Assembly: GCF_902497875.1 (NCBI RefSeq) | Contig: NZ_CABVHY010000034.1 | Coordinates: forward strand, 1 to 64,000 | Length of the DNA: 64,000 bases | From: Pseudomonas fluorescens | GTDB taxonomy: Bacteria > Pseudomonadota > Gammaproteobacteria > Pseudomonadales > Pseudomonadaceae | Direction: 5' to 3' | Notes under the pieces: generated by a model | What the model saw: only the letters and a program-made list of their open reading frames with translations | What the model was told of the DNA's origin: nothing | The model's database searches: none | Translations under genes and position numbers: made by a program | Part shown: positions 8,438 to 17,422 of the stretch, piece after piece | Layout: every line of letters starts with the position of its first letter | Position numbering within the stretch: position 1 is the first letter of the stretch

Positions 8438-9481
8438 ATGAAGTTTTCGTTATTCGTTCATATGGAGCGCTGGGATGAGCAAGTCAGCCACCGCCAATTG
8501 TTCGAAGACCTGACCGAACTGACCCTGATGGCCGAGGCCGGTGGCTTCAGCACGGTCTGGATCGGCGAACACCACGCCATGGAATACACCATCTCGCCTA
8601 GCCCGATGCCGTTGCTGGCTTACCTGGCTGCCAAGACCACCACCATTCACCTCGGCGCCGGCACCATCATCGCGCCGTTCTGGCACCCGTTGCGGGTTGC
8701 CGGCGAGTGCGCCCTGCTCGACGTGATCAGTAACGGTCGCATGGAAGTCGGGCTGGCCCGCGGCGCCTACCAGGTGGAGTTCGACCGCATGGCCGGCGGC
8801 ATGCCCGCCTCCTCCGGCGGTCAGGCCCTGCGGGAGATGGTCCCGGTGGTGCGTGCCCTGTGGCAAGGCGACTACGCCCACAACGGTGAGATCTGGAAAT
8901 TCCCCACCTCCACCAGCGTGCCGAAACCGATTCAAAAACCCTGCCCGCCGATGTGGATCGCCGCCCGCGACCCGGACTCGCACAATTTCGCCGTAGCCAA
9001 CGGCTGCAACGTGATGGTCACGCCGCTGATGAAAGGCGACGAAGAAGTCCTCGACCTGAAGAACAAGTTTCAGGCCGCCCTGGATAACAATCCGGACGTG
9101 CCGCGCCCGCAATTGATGGTGCTGCGCCACACCCACGTCCACGCGGCCGATGACCCTGACGGCTGGAAAGTCGGGGCCAAGGCGATCTCGAAGTTCTACC
9201 GTACCTTCGACGCCTGGTTTGGTAATAAGGAAGTGCCGGTCAACGGCTTCCTGGCGCCGAGCCCGGAAGAGAAATTCGCCGGTCGCCCGGAATTCGAATT
9301 GGAGAGTCTCCACAAAACCGCCATGATTGGCACCGCGCAGGAAATCATTCCGCGCATCAAGTACTACCAGGAATTGGGAGTCGACGAATTCAGCTTCTGG
9401 TGTGACAACAGCCTGCCCCACGCCGAGAAAAAGAAATCCCTGGAACTGTTCATCAAGCACGTCGTGCCTGCGTTCCAGTAA
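8438..9481 (+). CDS. LLM-class (luciferase-like) flavin-dependent monooxygenase
   Basis: A 347-residue TIM-barrel protein of the bacterial luciferase/F420-type superfamily. Signatures include FSTVWIGEHHAME near residue 40, IHLGAGTIIAPFWHPLRVA, DVISNGRMEVGLARGAY and a C-terminal IGTAQEIIPRIKYY. The start has GAGGT eight bases ahead. With the flavin reductase upstream it makes a two-component FMNH2 monooxygenase, and with the hydrolase downstream it recalls RutA-RutF-RutB of pyrimidine ring opening. It looks closer to the alkanal-monooxygenase branch than to true RutA. An N-heterocyclic substrate is an inference from the flanking NCS1 permeases. Confidence 0.85.
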   Translation: MKFSLFVHMERWDEQVSHRQLFEDLTELTLMAEAGGFSTVWIGEHHAMEYTISPSPMPLLAYLAAKTTTIHLGAGTIIAPFWHPLRVAGECALLDVISNGRMEVGLARGAYQVEFDRMAGGMPASSGGQALREMVPVVRALWQGDYAHNGEIWKFPTSTSVPKPIQKPCPPMWIAARDPDSHNFAVANGCNVMVTPLMKGDEEVLDLKNKFQAALDNNPDVPRPQLMVLRHTHVHAADDPDGWKVGAKAISKFYRTFDAWFGNKEVPVNGFLAPSPEEKFAGRPEFELESLHKTAMIGTAQEIIPRIKYYQELGVDEFSFWCDNSLPHAEKKKSLELFIKHVVPAFQ

Positions 9482-9490
9482 TCCAAGGGT

Positions 9491-9526
9491 TACGTATACT
9501 GCCGGTCCGGCATGGGTCCGGCAGTT
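9491..9526. promoter_or_regulatory. GTATAC element followed by GC hairpin
   Basis: TACGTATACT (GTATAC at 9494-9499) directly precedes an inverted repeat, CTGCCGGTCC...GGTCCGGCAG (9499-9526, one mismatch). The hairpin has no T-run and might stop or stabilise the monooxygenase transcript. The rest of the 362-base gap to 9843 shows no convincing gene. Confidence 0.3.
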
Positions 9527-9843
9527 CCCGATCAGCATTGCCTGTCATGGTCGATTTTCATGATAAACCGTCGATTCCAGCCACTTGCACCTACCTCTGC
9601 GCCAGGCGCTGAACAGGCGTACCTGCGTGGCGAGTCGACCTCTTCGCACATCCATCTCAAGCGCCTGCGCGCCTGCGTTTCGGCCAAGCAGAACGGCTTC
9701 TGGCAGATAGTCCCCTGAGCAAACCCTGAGTTAGAACCACAGCGTGACCGGTTTTGGCCTGTCACTCTGTACTCTGCTTCGTACTCGATTCGATCGGGTC
9801 CGCGTGGCGGCCGTTGGTGCCGCGCGCTTTATCAGGTTTGCCC

Positions 9844-10518
9844 ATGAATAATAAAAACGCACTGTTGATTATCGACATGCAACAGGAAGATGGCTTCCCC
9901 CTGGAAAACCTCCAGGGGGTCATCGCCCACAACCTTGCATTGCTCACGGCCGCCCGCCGTAACGCTGTCCCGGTGTTCTACACCCGCCATATCAATCAGG
10001 CTGACGGTGTTGGCCTGCCACCCGGCGAACCCAGGTCCGACGACGGTGGCCCGAGCAGCTACCGGGCCGGCACTGCGCAGGTGGAAATCATCGCCGCCCT
10101 GGCGCCCCGCCCGGACGAGCAGGTCATCGACAAACATCGCTACAGTGGCTTCCATCAGACCAACCTCGACGCTCGACTCAAACAGCTGGGTGTCGACACC
10201 CTGATCGTCAGCGGAATGCTGACCGACGTCTGCGTACTGAGCACTGTGTTCGACGCCTTCTCCTTGGGTTACCGCGTCCAGCTGATCACCGACGCCTGCA
10301 CCGCCACCACCCAGGCGGCGCACTACTCGGCGCTGCTGATCATGGCCAACTGGGTGTACTGCATCGAGTTGTTCACCTGCGAGCAATTCCTCCGCTCACT
10401 CAGTGGAGAGCCATTCGTCTGCTGCGCCCCGCGACAACCGGACCTGTTCGCCCACCAGCCGGACGAGTTGCCGAACACTATTGCCCGCCTCCAATCCAGC
10501 CTTCAGCGCCAGGAGTGA
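9844..10518 (+). CDS. Isochorismatase-fold cysteine hydrolase (amidase-like)
   Basis: A 224-residue protein with the Asp-Lys-Cys triad of the family: D in LLIIDMQQEDGF near residue 11, K in VIDKHRYSGFH, and C in SGMLTDVCVLST. Members hydrolyse amides or ureido acids (RutB, maleamate amidase, N-carbamoyl hydrolases), usually the product of ring opening. The ATG at 9844 begins the conserved strand; the longer frame from 9754 has no family sequence. The next permease starts six bases after the stop, so the two genes are co-transcribed. Confidence 0.85.
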   Translation: MNNKNALLIIDMQQEDGFPLENLQGVIAHNLALLTAARRNAVPVFYTRHINQADGVGLPPGEPRSDDGGPSSYRAGTAQVEIIAALAPRPDEQVIDKHRYSGFHQTNLDARLKQLGVDTLIVSGMLTDVCVLSTVFDAFSLGYRVQLITDACTATTQAAHYSALLIMANWVYCIELFTCEQFLRSLSGEPFVCCAPRQPDLFAHQPDELPNTIARLQSSLQRQE

Positions 10519-10523
10519 CTGCC

Positions 10524-11885
10524 ATGAGTATCGAAAAAAGAAGCATCGATTTCATTCCGGAAGCTGAACGCCATGGCAAACCCGGCTCGCTGTTTTTCAT
10601 CTGGTTCGGCGCCAACATGAACATCACCACCATTGCCTCTGGCGTGCTGCCAGTGGTGCTGGGACTGAATCTGTTGTGGAGCGCGCTGGCGATCATTCTC
10701 GGCTCGCTGCTGGGAGCGATCTTCATGGCCTCGCACTCGGCCCAGGGACCCCGGCTGGGCATCCCGCAAATGATCCAGAGCCGCGCGCAGTTCGGGGTGA
10801 TCGGGGCGATCCTGCCGTTGCTGTTCGTGATGCTGATCTACCTCGGCTTCTTCGTCAGCAACACCTTGCTGGCAGCCCAGGCCCTGGAGACGGTCAGTCC
10901 GCTGGGGAGTAATGGCAACATTCTGCTGATCGGCGCGCTGTGTTTCGTGGTGGCGCTGTATGGCTACCGATTGATCCACCGGCTGCAAAAAATGCTGTCG
11001 CTGCTCTCACTGGTGGTGTTCATCGCCGCCACGCTGCTCGCATTGAGTCTGCCGATCGCCCCAGAGCAATGGGCGGCGACGGACTTCTCGCTGGCGAAAT
11101 TCCTGATGGCGGTGAGCATCGCCGTGACCTGGCAACTGTCCTATGCCCCGTATGTAGCCGACTACTCACGCTACCTGCCGAGCAAGACCTCGATGCCCCA
11201 GGTGTTCTGGTACAGCTACGCCGGAACGGTCAGCGGCGGTGCCTGGATGATGATCCTCGGCGCAATCCTCAGCGTCGCCATTCCCGACTTTGCCAGCAAT
11301 GTCGGTGGTCATGTCGCCGGCTTGTTCGGTCCGGTCGCCCTGCTGCTGTTCGTGTTTATCGTCTACGGCCAGGTCTCGATCAACGTCTTCAACCTGTATG
11401 GGGCGTTCATGTCGACCATCACAGTGATCGAACCCTTCGCCCGCCTGCGCGTCACACCAAGGGTCAGATGCGTGTTCATGCTGATCATCAGCCTGGTGGC
11501 CACGGCGTTGTGCACCATCAGTCAGGATGACTTCATCAGCTTTTTCCTCAACTTCATTTTCTTCATGAGCTATTTCCTGATCCCCTGGACGGCGATCAAC
11601 CTGGTCGATTTCTACTGGCTGAGGAAAGGCGAATACCGGATTGACGACATCTTCGACATGAATGGCATTTACGGCCGGGTCAACTGGATCGCCTGCGCCA
11701 GTTTCATTGTCGCCATTGCCGTGGAGATCCCGTTCATGAATACCACCCTTTATGTCGGTCCGCTGGCCACGCAACTGGGCGGCATCGACCTGGCCTGGGT
11801 GGTCGGGTTGGTGGTGCCGGCCTTCGGTTACTACTGGCTGATGAGATTTGCCAGGCAGACTCCGAGGGTTGGTGAGTTGTCGTAA
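10524..11885 (+). CDS. NCS1 family permease (second copy)
   Basis: A 453-residue, roughly 12-helix carrier paralogous to the protein at 6114-7520. It has the same AERHGKPGSLFFIWFGANM opening, SAQGPRLGIPQMIQSRAQF, APYVADYSRYLP and WTAINLVDFYWLRKGEY. The ATG at 10524 has AGGAG at 10511-10515; a GTG at 10515 is less likely. It is the last gene of the run that starts at 7894. Two NCS1 carriers around one catabolic set suggest two related substrates, or an uptake/exchange pair. Confidence 0.88.
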   Translation: MSIEKRSIDFIPEAERHGKPGSLFFIWFGANMNITTIASGVLPVVLGLNLLWSALAIILGSLLGAIFMASHSAQGPRLGIPQMIQSRAQFGVIGAILPLLFVMLIYLGFFVSNTLLAAQALETVSPLGSNGNILLIGALCFVVALYGYRLIHRLQKMLSLLSLVVFIAATLLALSLPIAPEQWAATDFSLAKFLMAVSIAVTWQLSYAPYVADYSRYLPSKTSMPQVFWYSYAGTVSGGAWMMILGAILSVAIPDFASNVGGHVAGLFGPVALLLFVFIVYGQVSINVFNLYGAFMSTITVIEPFARLRVTPRVRCVFMLIISLVATALCTISQDDFISFFLNFIFFMSYFLIPWTAINLVDFYWLRKGEYRIDDIFDMNGIYGRVNWIACASFIVAIAVEIPFMNTTLYVGPLATQLGGIDLAWVVGLVVPAFGYYWLMRFARQTPRVGELS

Positions 11886-11994
11886 CTCTGCTGAATTGCC
11901 CGCTGTTGGAGGATATTCAGCAGCGGGCTTTGACGTTACGACCTCACCAATGGTCGGATTGGCAGCAAAGTCGAGGGCAACGTCCAGGATGAAT

Positions 11995-12004
11995 TCGTAT
12001 ACCA
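11995..12004. promoter_or_regulatory. TCGTATACCA element upstream of the GntR gene
   Basis: The GTATAC core lies 34 bases before the GTG start at 12036. It resembles the TCGTATACGA palindromes at 17366 and 23306, consistent with autoregulation by the GntR protein. Confidence 0.45.
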
Positions 12005-12035
12005 TATCCACAAATCTCATCGAACGACCACCACC

Positions 12036-12707
12036 GTGACCCTACCTAGACTCAACGCACCGGACCTGGGCAATTCGCCTTCGACTTCGGAGATCATCAC
12101 CCGTCATCTGCGCGATGCGATCGTCGCCGGGCATTTCGCCGAGGACGAACCGATTCGCCAGGACGATATCGCCCGCCAGTTCAACGTCAGCAAGATCCCG
12201 GTGCGCGAGGCGCTCAAGCGCCTGGAAGCCGAGGGCCTGGTGATGTTCCAGCGTAATCGCGGGGCGATGGTCACGAGCATCTCCGAGCCGGAACTGGCGC
12301 AGATGTTCGAAGTGCGCATGCTGCTCGAAGACAAGGTGCTGCGCCTGGCCATTCCGAACATGACCGAAGAAACCTTCGCCCGTGCCGAACGGATCTGTCA
12401 GGAGTTCATCGGCGAAGATGACGTGGGGCGCTGGGCCGAGCTCAACTGGGAACTGCACGCCTGTCTCTACGAACCGGCGCAACGCCCGTTCCTGGTCAGC
12501 CTGATCCGCTCGGTCAATGACAAGCTGGAACGTTACCTGCGCATGCAGATGAGCCTCTCGGCCGGCAAGGAGCGCGCCGATCACGAACACCGGGAAATCC
12601 TTGCGGCCTGTCGCGCCGGTGATGTGGATCTCGCGGTGAAGTTGCTCGACGAGCACATTGCCGGGGTCTGCAAAACCCTGTTCGAGCACTTGCCTCACAG
12701 CCACTGA
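12036..12707 (+). CDS. GntR family regulator, FadR/FCD subfamily
   Basis: A 223-residue regulator. The winged helix occupies about residues 15-80 (REALKRLEAEGLV, FQRNRGAMVT), preceded by the helix-turn-helix DDIARQFNVSKIPV. The FCD ligand domain follows (FEVRMLLEDKVLRLAIP..., ADHEHREILAACRAGD, with His residues that usually hold a metal ion). The start is GTG at 12036. It lies between the permease/monooxygenase set and the hydroxyproline genes. The repeated GTATAC palindromes before several of these operons fit the operator type of FCD regulators. An effector in the hydroxyproline/pyrroline family is plausible but unproven. Confidence 0.85.
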   Translation: MTLPRLNAPDLGNSPSTSEIITRHLRDAIVAGHFAEDEPIRQDDIARQFNVSKIPVREALKRLEAEGLVMFQRNRGAMVTSISEPELAQMFEVRMLLEDKVLRLAIPNMTEETFARAERICQEFIGEDDVGRWAELNWELHACLYEPAQRPFLVSLIRSVNDKLERYLRMQMSLSAGKERADHEHREILAACRAGDVDLAVKLLDEHIAGVCKTLFEHLPHSH

Positions 12708-12820
12708 CAGCTCAACCCACTGTGCCGATTTCGTCATGAGTGCTGGATAAAACCATCAAGCCGGCAAGCCCCGCACAGGCCACTCTTTCGTTCACTCATC
12801 TGAACGGACGTGGCCCTCCC

Positions 12821-13753
12821 ATGAAACGCATCACCGTGATCGATTCCCACACCGGCGGCGAACCCACCCGTCTGGTCACCGCCGGCTTTCCTGACCTGGG
12901 CAGCGGCAGCATGGCCGAACGTCGCCAGCGGCTGGCCGACCATCACGACCAGTGGCGCGCCGCCTGTATGCTCGAACCACGGGGCAGCGACGTACTGGTC
13001 GGCGCCCTGCTCTGTGAGCCGGTGGACCCGACAGCCTGTGCCGGGGTGATTTTCTTCAATAACAGCGGCTATCTCGGCATGTGCGGCCATGGCACCATTG
13101 GCCTGGTGGCCTCCCTGGCACACTTGGGCAAGATCGGCCCCGGCGTGCACAGCATCGAGACGCCGGTGGGGACGGTGCAGGCGACGCTGCACCAGGACCG
13201 TTCGGTCAGCGTGCGCAACGTCCCGGCCTACCGTTACCGCAAGGGACTGACACTGCAGGTGCCGGGGCTCGGCCAGGTGGTCGGCGATATCGCCTGGGGC
13301 GGTAACTGGTTCTTCCTGATTGCCGAGCATGGCTTGCAGATTGCCGGCGACAACCTCGAAGCGTTGACCGCCTATACCTTTGCCGTGCAACAGGCGCTGG
13401 AGGCTCAGGGTATCCGTGGCGAAGACGGCGGGTTGATCGACCATGTCGAGTTGTTCGCCGAAGACGAGCAGGCCGACAGCCGCAACTTCGTGCTGTGCCC
13501 CGGCAAGGCCTACGATCGATCACCCTGCGGCACCGGCACCAGTGCCAAACTGGCGTGCCTGGCGGCCGACGGCAAGTTGCAGCCGGGACAGATCTGGCGC
13601 CAGGCCAGTGTCATCGGCAGCGAGTTCGAGGGTTCCTACGAAATCGACGGCGAGCGCATCGTGCCGACGATTCGCGGCCGTGCCTATATCAGCGCCGAAA
13701 CCAGCCTGATCATCGAACAGGACGACCCGTTCGCCTGGGGCATTCGCCCGTGA
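12821..13753 (+). CDS. lhpA: 4-hydroxyproline 2-epimerase (proline racemase family)
   Basis: A 310-residue enzyme with both catalytic cysteines of the racemase family: Cys88 in GMCGHGTIG and the second in SPCGTGTSAK near residue 236. A Cys/Cys pair does two-base epimerisation, here trans-4-hydroxy-L-proline to cis-4-hydroxy-D-proline, the first step of bacterial hydroxyproline catabolism. The choice of hydroxyproline over proline rests on the next three genes, which encode a D-hydroxyproline dehydrogenase. The ATG at 12821 is used; the 27 residues before it in the open frame are not family-like. Its last bases overlap the next gene's start by four. Confidence 0.9.
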   Translation: MKRITVIDSHTGGEPTRLVTAGFPDLGSGSMAERRQRLADHHDQWRAACMLEPRGSDVLVGALLCEPVDPTACAGVIFFNNSGYLGMCGHGTIGLVASLAHLGKIGPGVHSIETPVGTVQATLHQDRSVSVRNVPAYRYRKGLTLQVPGLGQVVGDIAWGGNWFFLIAEHGLQIAGDNLEALTAYTFAVQQALEAQGIRGEDGGLIDHVELFAEDEQADSRNFVLCPGKAYDRSPCGTGTSAKLACLAADGKLQPGQIWRQASVIGSEFEGSYEIDGERIVPTIRGRAYISAETSLIIEQDDPFAWGIRP

Positions 13754-14865
13754 GCGAGGGCCGGGTGGCCGATGTGATCGTGATCGGTGCCGGCATCATC
13801 GGCGCCGCCTGTGCCCAGGCGCTTGCCCGGCGCGGCTTGCGCGTGCTGGTGCTCGATGCCGGCTTGCCCGGCGCTACGGCGGCGGGCATGGGCCACCTGC
13901 TGGTCCTCGACGACAATCCGGCAGAACTGGCCCTGAGCCAATACTCTCTGCAACGCTGGCGCGAACAGGCGCCGGCCTTGCCCGACGGCTGCGCCTATCG
14001 CAGCAACGGCACCCTGTGGTTGGCGGCCGATGCCGAAGAAATGGCCGTTGCCCACAGCAAATACCTGAACTTGCAGGCCCAAGGCGTGGCTTGCGAGTTG
14101 ATCGCCAGCAGTGCCTTGCGTCAACGCGAACCTGAACTGCGCAAGGGCCTGGAAGGCGGCCTGTTGATCAATGGCGACGGCATCCTCTATGCCCCGGCAA
14201 CCGCACGCTGGATGCTCGACGCACCCAACATCAGCCAGCGCCGGGCACGGGTCAGTGAAGTCGATGGCAACCGCGTGCGACTTGATGACGGTCAGTGGCT
14301 GAGTGCCGAGGCGGTGGTGTTGGCCAACGGCATCCAGGCCAACGATCTATGCCCCGAGTTGCCGATCGAGGCGAAGAAAGGCCACTTGTTGATCACCGAC
14401 CGCTACCCTGGAACAGTCACCCACACCCTGGTGGAACTCGGCTACGTCACCAGTGCCCACAACGCAACTGGACCTTCGACGGCCTGCAACATCCAGCCCC
14501 GACCGACCGGACAATTGTTCATCGGCGCTTCTCGGCAATTCGGCACCACCGATCCGCAGGTCGAAGGCTGGATGCTGGCGAAAATGCTCAAGCGCGCCAC
14601 CGCCTACATGCCGGGCCTGGCGCAGCTCAACGGCATCCGCGCCTGGACCGGGTTTCGCGCCGCGAGCCCCGACGGTCTGCCGCTGGTGGGCCAGCACCCG
14701 CAACGCAAAGGCTTATGGCTGGCGGTCGGCCACGAAGGCCTGGGTGTCACCACCGCTCCTGGCACCGCCGATCTGCTGGTCGCGCAATTGTTCGACGAAA
14801 CGCCGCCACTGGCTGCGCAACCTTATCTGCCGCAGCGTTTTCTCAAGGAGCCTGTGTATGCCTGA
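13750..14865 (+). CDS. lhpB: D-hydroxyproline dehydrogenase, DAO-type FAD subunit
   Basis: A 371-residue flavoprotein of the D-amino-acid oxidase/glycine oxidase family. The dinucleotide-binding motif (VIVIGAGIIGAACAQALA) is at the N-terminus and the FAD C-terminal block (FRAASPDGLPLVGQHP, then GHEGLGVTTAPGTA) is near the end. In this family of hetero-oligomers the subunit oxidises cis-4-hydroxy-D-proline to 1-pyrroline-4-hydroxy-2-carboxylate and passes electrons through the two small partners. The GTG start at 13750 overlaps the preceding stop (GTGA), and its own stop overlaps the ferredoxin-like gene by eight bases, showing tight translational coupling. Confidence 0.88.
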   Translation: MSEGRVADVIVIGAGIIGAACAQALARRGLRVLVLDAGLPGATAAGMGHLLVLDDNPAELALSQYSLQRWREQAPALPDGCAYRSNGTLWLAADAEEMAVAHSKYLNLQAQGVACELIASSALRQREPELRKGLEGGLLINGDGILYAPATARWMLDAPNISQRRARVSEVDGNRVRLDDGQWLSAEAVVLANGIQANDLCPELPIEAKKGHLLITDRYPGTVTHTLVELGYVTSAHNATGPSTACNIQPRPTGQLFIGASRQFGTTDPQVEGWMLAKMLKRATAYMPGLAQLNGIRAWTGFRAASPDGLPLVGQHPQRKGLWLAVGHEGLGVTTAPGTADLLVAQLFDETPPLAAQPYLPQRFLKEPVYA

Positions 14866-15094
14866 ATTGATGCTGGACGGCCGTGCGTTGAGGGTGGCCG
14901 AGGGCACCAGTGTCGCGGCAGCACTGGCCCTGGGCGGGGACGGTTGCAGTCGCACCTCGGTCAGTGGTCAGCGTCGTGCACCGCTGTGCGGCATGGGCGT
15001 TTGTCAGGAGTGCCGGGTGACCATCGACGGCCGACGTCGCCTGGCCTGCCAGACGCTGTGTCGCGACGGCATGAATGTGGAGACTCAAGCATGA
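14858..15094 (+). CDS. D-hydroxyproline dehydrogenase, [2Fe-2S] small subunit
   Basis: A 78-residue protein with a plant-type [2Fe-2S] ferredoxin fold. The cluster cysteines are visible as LCGMGVCQEC, followed by a last Cys in RLACQT. It corresponds to the HcnA-like subunit that carries electrons within amino-acid dehydrogenases such as hydrogen cyanide synthase and D-hydroxyproline dehydrogenase. It overlaps the FAD subunit by eight bases and the following gene by four (ATGA). Because of its size and overlap it is easily missed in annotation. Confidence 0.88.
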   Translation: MPELMLDGRALRVAEGTSVAAALALGGDGCSRTSVSGQRRAPLCGMGVCQECRVTIDGRRRLACQTLCRDGMNVETQA

Positions 15095-16347
15095 ACGAAT
15101 ACGCCGACCTGCTGATCATCGGTGCCGGTCCCGCCGGGATGGCCGCCGCGCTCGCCGCGGCACCCAGCGCTGCCCGCATCATACTGCTCGACGATAATCC
15201 GCTGCCGGGTGGGCAAATCTGGCGCGACGGGCCGCAGGCCAGCCTGCCGGATCAGGCCCGTCACATGCGTGAGCGACTGGAGGCGTGCAGCAACATTCGC
15301 CGCCACTCCGGCACTCGGGTGATCGCCTGCGCCGGCCCGAAAGAACTGCTGGTTGAAGATGCCGATCGCGGCTGGCTGATCGGTTACGACAAACTGATTC
15401 TGTGTACCGGCGCCCGCGAGTTGCTGCTGCCCTTCCCGGGCTGGACCCTGCCCGGCGTGACGGGCGCGGGTGGTCTTCAGGCATTGATCAAGGGCGGCCT
15501 GCCCGTGCACGGCGAGCGCCTGGTGATCGCCGGCAGCGGGCCGTTGTTACTGGCCAGCGCTGCCACCGCGAAACACAACGGCGCCCAGGTGCTGCGCATT
15601 GCCGAACAGGCCGCCACGGCCGCCGTCACCGGTTTCGCCGCGCAACTGCCGCGCTGGCCCAACAAACTGCTGCAGTCGTTCAGGTTGTTCGACCGTCATT
15701 ATCGTAGCGGGACTCACGTGCTGGCCGCTCTGGGCAATGAGCGGCTGGAAGGCGTGCGCTTGAAACAGCAGGGAAAAATCCTCGAGCTGGCCTGTGATCG
15801 CCTGGCCTGCGGCTTCGGCCTGATTCCCAATACTCAGCTCGGCCAGGCCCTGGGTTGCGCCCTTGATGACCAGGCACTCGCGGTCGATGCCTGGCAGGCC
15901 AGCAGCCGCGCCGATCACTACGCGGCGGGCGAATGCACCGGCTTCGGTGGCAGTGAACTGGCGTTGGTCGAAGGCGCGATCGCCGGCCATACCGCCGTCG
16001 GTGACCTTCAGGCAGCTCGACAATTATGGCCACGCCGGGCGCGCTGGCAGGGTTTCGCCAAGGCCCTGAACAAAGCATTCGCCCTCGACCCGCAGCTCAA
16101 GTCGCTGGCGCAGGCCGATACGCTGGTGTGCCGTTGCGAAGACGTGCCCTATGCGGCAGTGGCCGGGCACACGGGCTGGCGCGAGGCCAAGCTGGCCAGT
16201 CGCTGCGGCATGGGCGCCTGCCAGGGCCGGGTCTGCGGCGGCGCACTGCAGCACCTGTTCGGCTGGCAACCCTCGGCGCCACGTCCACCGTTCAGCCCGG
16301 CGCGGATCGAAACTTTGATGTGCCTGGACGACACCCCGCCGGACTGA
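15091..16347 (+). CDS. D-hydroxyproline dehydrogenase, NAD(P)/FAD-type large subunit with BFD-like cluster domain
   Basis: A 418-residue pyridine nucleotide-disulphide-type flavoprotein. It has GAGPAGMAAALAAA at the N-terminus, a second nucleotide motif (VIAGSGPLLLASAA) near residue 150, and AAGECTGFGG near 280. The C-terminus holds a BFD-type [2Fe-2S] set: VCRCEDVPY and then CGMGACQGRVCG. It matches the HcnB-like subunit of hydrogen cyanide synthase/D-hydroxyproline dehydrogenase complexes. The start overlaps the previous stop by ATGA, so the three subunits are made together. Confidence 0.88.
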   Translation: MNEYADLLIIGAGPAGMAAALAAAPSAARIILLDDNPLPGGQIWRDGPQASLPDQARHMRERLEACSNIRRHSGTRVIACAGPKELLVEDADRGWLIGYDKLILCTGARELLLPFPGWTLPGVTGAGGLQALIKGGLPVHGERLVIAGSGPLLLASAATAKHNGAQVLRIAEQAATAAVTGFAAQLPRWPNKLLQSFRLFDRHYRSGTHVLAALGNERLEGVRLKQQGKILELACDRLACGFGLIPNTQLGQALGCALDDQALAVDAWQASSRADHYAAGECTGFGGSELALVEGAIAGHTAVGDLQAARQLWPRRARWQGFAKALNKAFALDPQLKSLAQADTLVCRCEDVPYAAVAGHTGWREAKLASRCGMGACQGRVCGGALQHLFGWQPSAPRPPFSPARIETLMCLDDTPPD

Positions 16348-16421
16348 ATGCCGGGCCGGGGCTTTCGGCAGCGCTGCCGAGTCATTATGATCCCGGAGAT
16401 TGCCATCAGATCCCCAGCGCC

Positions 16422-17171
16422 ATGTATGCCTCGCTCACTACCTTCAAACCCTGCGACCTGCCGACCCTGCTAAGCAGTCTGCAGCCGATCGCGGCGTTGC
16501 TCGATACCCTGTCGGACGTGGTGTTTTTCATCAAGGACAGCGAGGCCCGCTACGCCTTCGTCAACCAGACCCTGGCCCGGCGCTGTGGCTTCAAACACAG
16601 CTCAGAACTGCTTGGGCGCACCGCCGAAATGGTCTTCCCGGAGCGCTTCGGCCCGCTGTACACCGAGCAGGATCGGCGGGTGCTGTCCAGCGGCCGCGAG
16701 CTGGCCGACCAGCTCGAACTGCACCTCTATTACGGTAATCAACCGGTCTGGTGCCTGACCCACAAACTCGCGCTGCACGACCAGCAGGGTCATATCGTCG
16801 GCCTCGCCGGTATCTCCCGCGACCTGCAACTGCCACAATCGAGCCATCCGGCGTTTCAGAAACTCGCCGCGGTGGACGCGCATATTCGCAGCCACTTCGC
16901 CCGGCCCATCAGCCTCGCCGAGCTGACTGAGATCGCCGGGTTTTCCGTGGCGCAACTGGAGCGCCACTGCAAACGGGTGTTCCAACTCACCCCTCGGCAG
17001 ATGATTCACAAGGCCCGGCTGGAGGAAGCCTCACGGCTGTTGCTGCACACCGAACTGCCCATCACCGAGATTGCCCTGCGCTGCGGTTACACCGACCACA
17101 GTGCTTTCAGCCGGCAGTTTCGCGCCTTGACCAGCCTGTCGCCCAGCCAGTATCGGGAAAGCCGTCGCTGA
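16422..17171 (+). CDS. AraC family regulator with N-terminal PAS domain
   Basis: A 249-residue protein. Residues about 25-130 form a PAS domain (LDTLSDVVFFIKDSEARY, FVNQTLARRCGF, VGLAGISRDL). Residues 150-249 form an AraC double helix-turn-helix (SLAELTEIAGFSVAQLERHCK; TEIALRCGYTDHSAFSRQF). The ATG at 16422 begins the PAS domain. P. aeruginosa also has an AraC-type activator in its hydroxyproline locus, and this gene sits directly between the dehydrogenase operon and the transporter operon, so it is the best candidate for hydroxyproline-dependent activation. The PAS ligand is not known. Confidence 0.85.
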   Translation: MYASLTTFKPCDLPTLLSSLQPIAALLDTLSDVVFFIKDSEARYAFVNQTLARRCGFKHSSELLGRTAEMVFPERFGPLYTEQDRRVLSSGRELADQLELHLYYGNQPVWCLTHKLALHDQQGHIVGLAGISRDLQLPQSSHPAFQKLAAVDAHIRSHFARPISLAELTEIAGFSVAQLERHCKRVFQLTPRQMIHKARLEEASRLLLHTELPITEIALRCGYTDHSAFSRQFRALTSLSPSQYRESRR

Positions 17172-17361
17172 ATCCGGGCGAGTGTTCCTTTAAGGGGCGC
17201 CCGGCGTTCCCGTTGCTCCCTTCTGTAACACCCGCCTGATACTGGCCACAAAGGCCTTCGTCTCACCCTCGGTATTCCCTTGTCCTTGCAGACCCCCTGG
17301 CTCAAGGGTTGCCGGATAATTCTCGGACTCATTCGGAAACAGGCACGCTCATTGCTAATAA

Positions 17362-17379
17362 AATATCGTATACGAAATT
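17362..17379. promoter_or_regulatory. GTATAC palindrome upstream of the ABC transporter operon
   Basis: AATATCGTATACGAAATT is an 18-base near-palindrome with the perfect core TCGTATACGA at 17366-17375. A 19-base stretch (17360-17378) is identical to 23300-23318. A further half site (AATACGATATCC) follows at about 17383. It lies 45 bases before the binding-protein ATG. It is a candidate operator of the GntR protein at 12036. Confidence 0.6.
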
Positions 17380-17422
17380 CACAATACGATATCCAACAGC
17401 ACTTTCCGACAACGAGGCCTCT

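Noticed and set aside
9512..9765. Short frames on both strands between the monooxygenase and the hydrolase
   Set aside because: No start signal or recognisable sequence; treated as intergenic.
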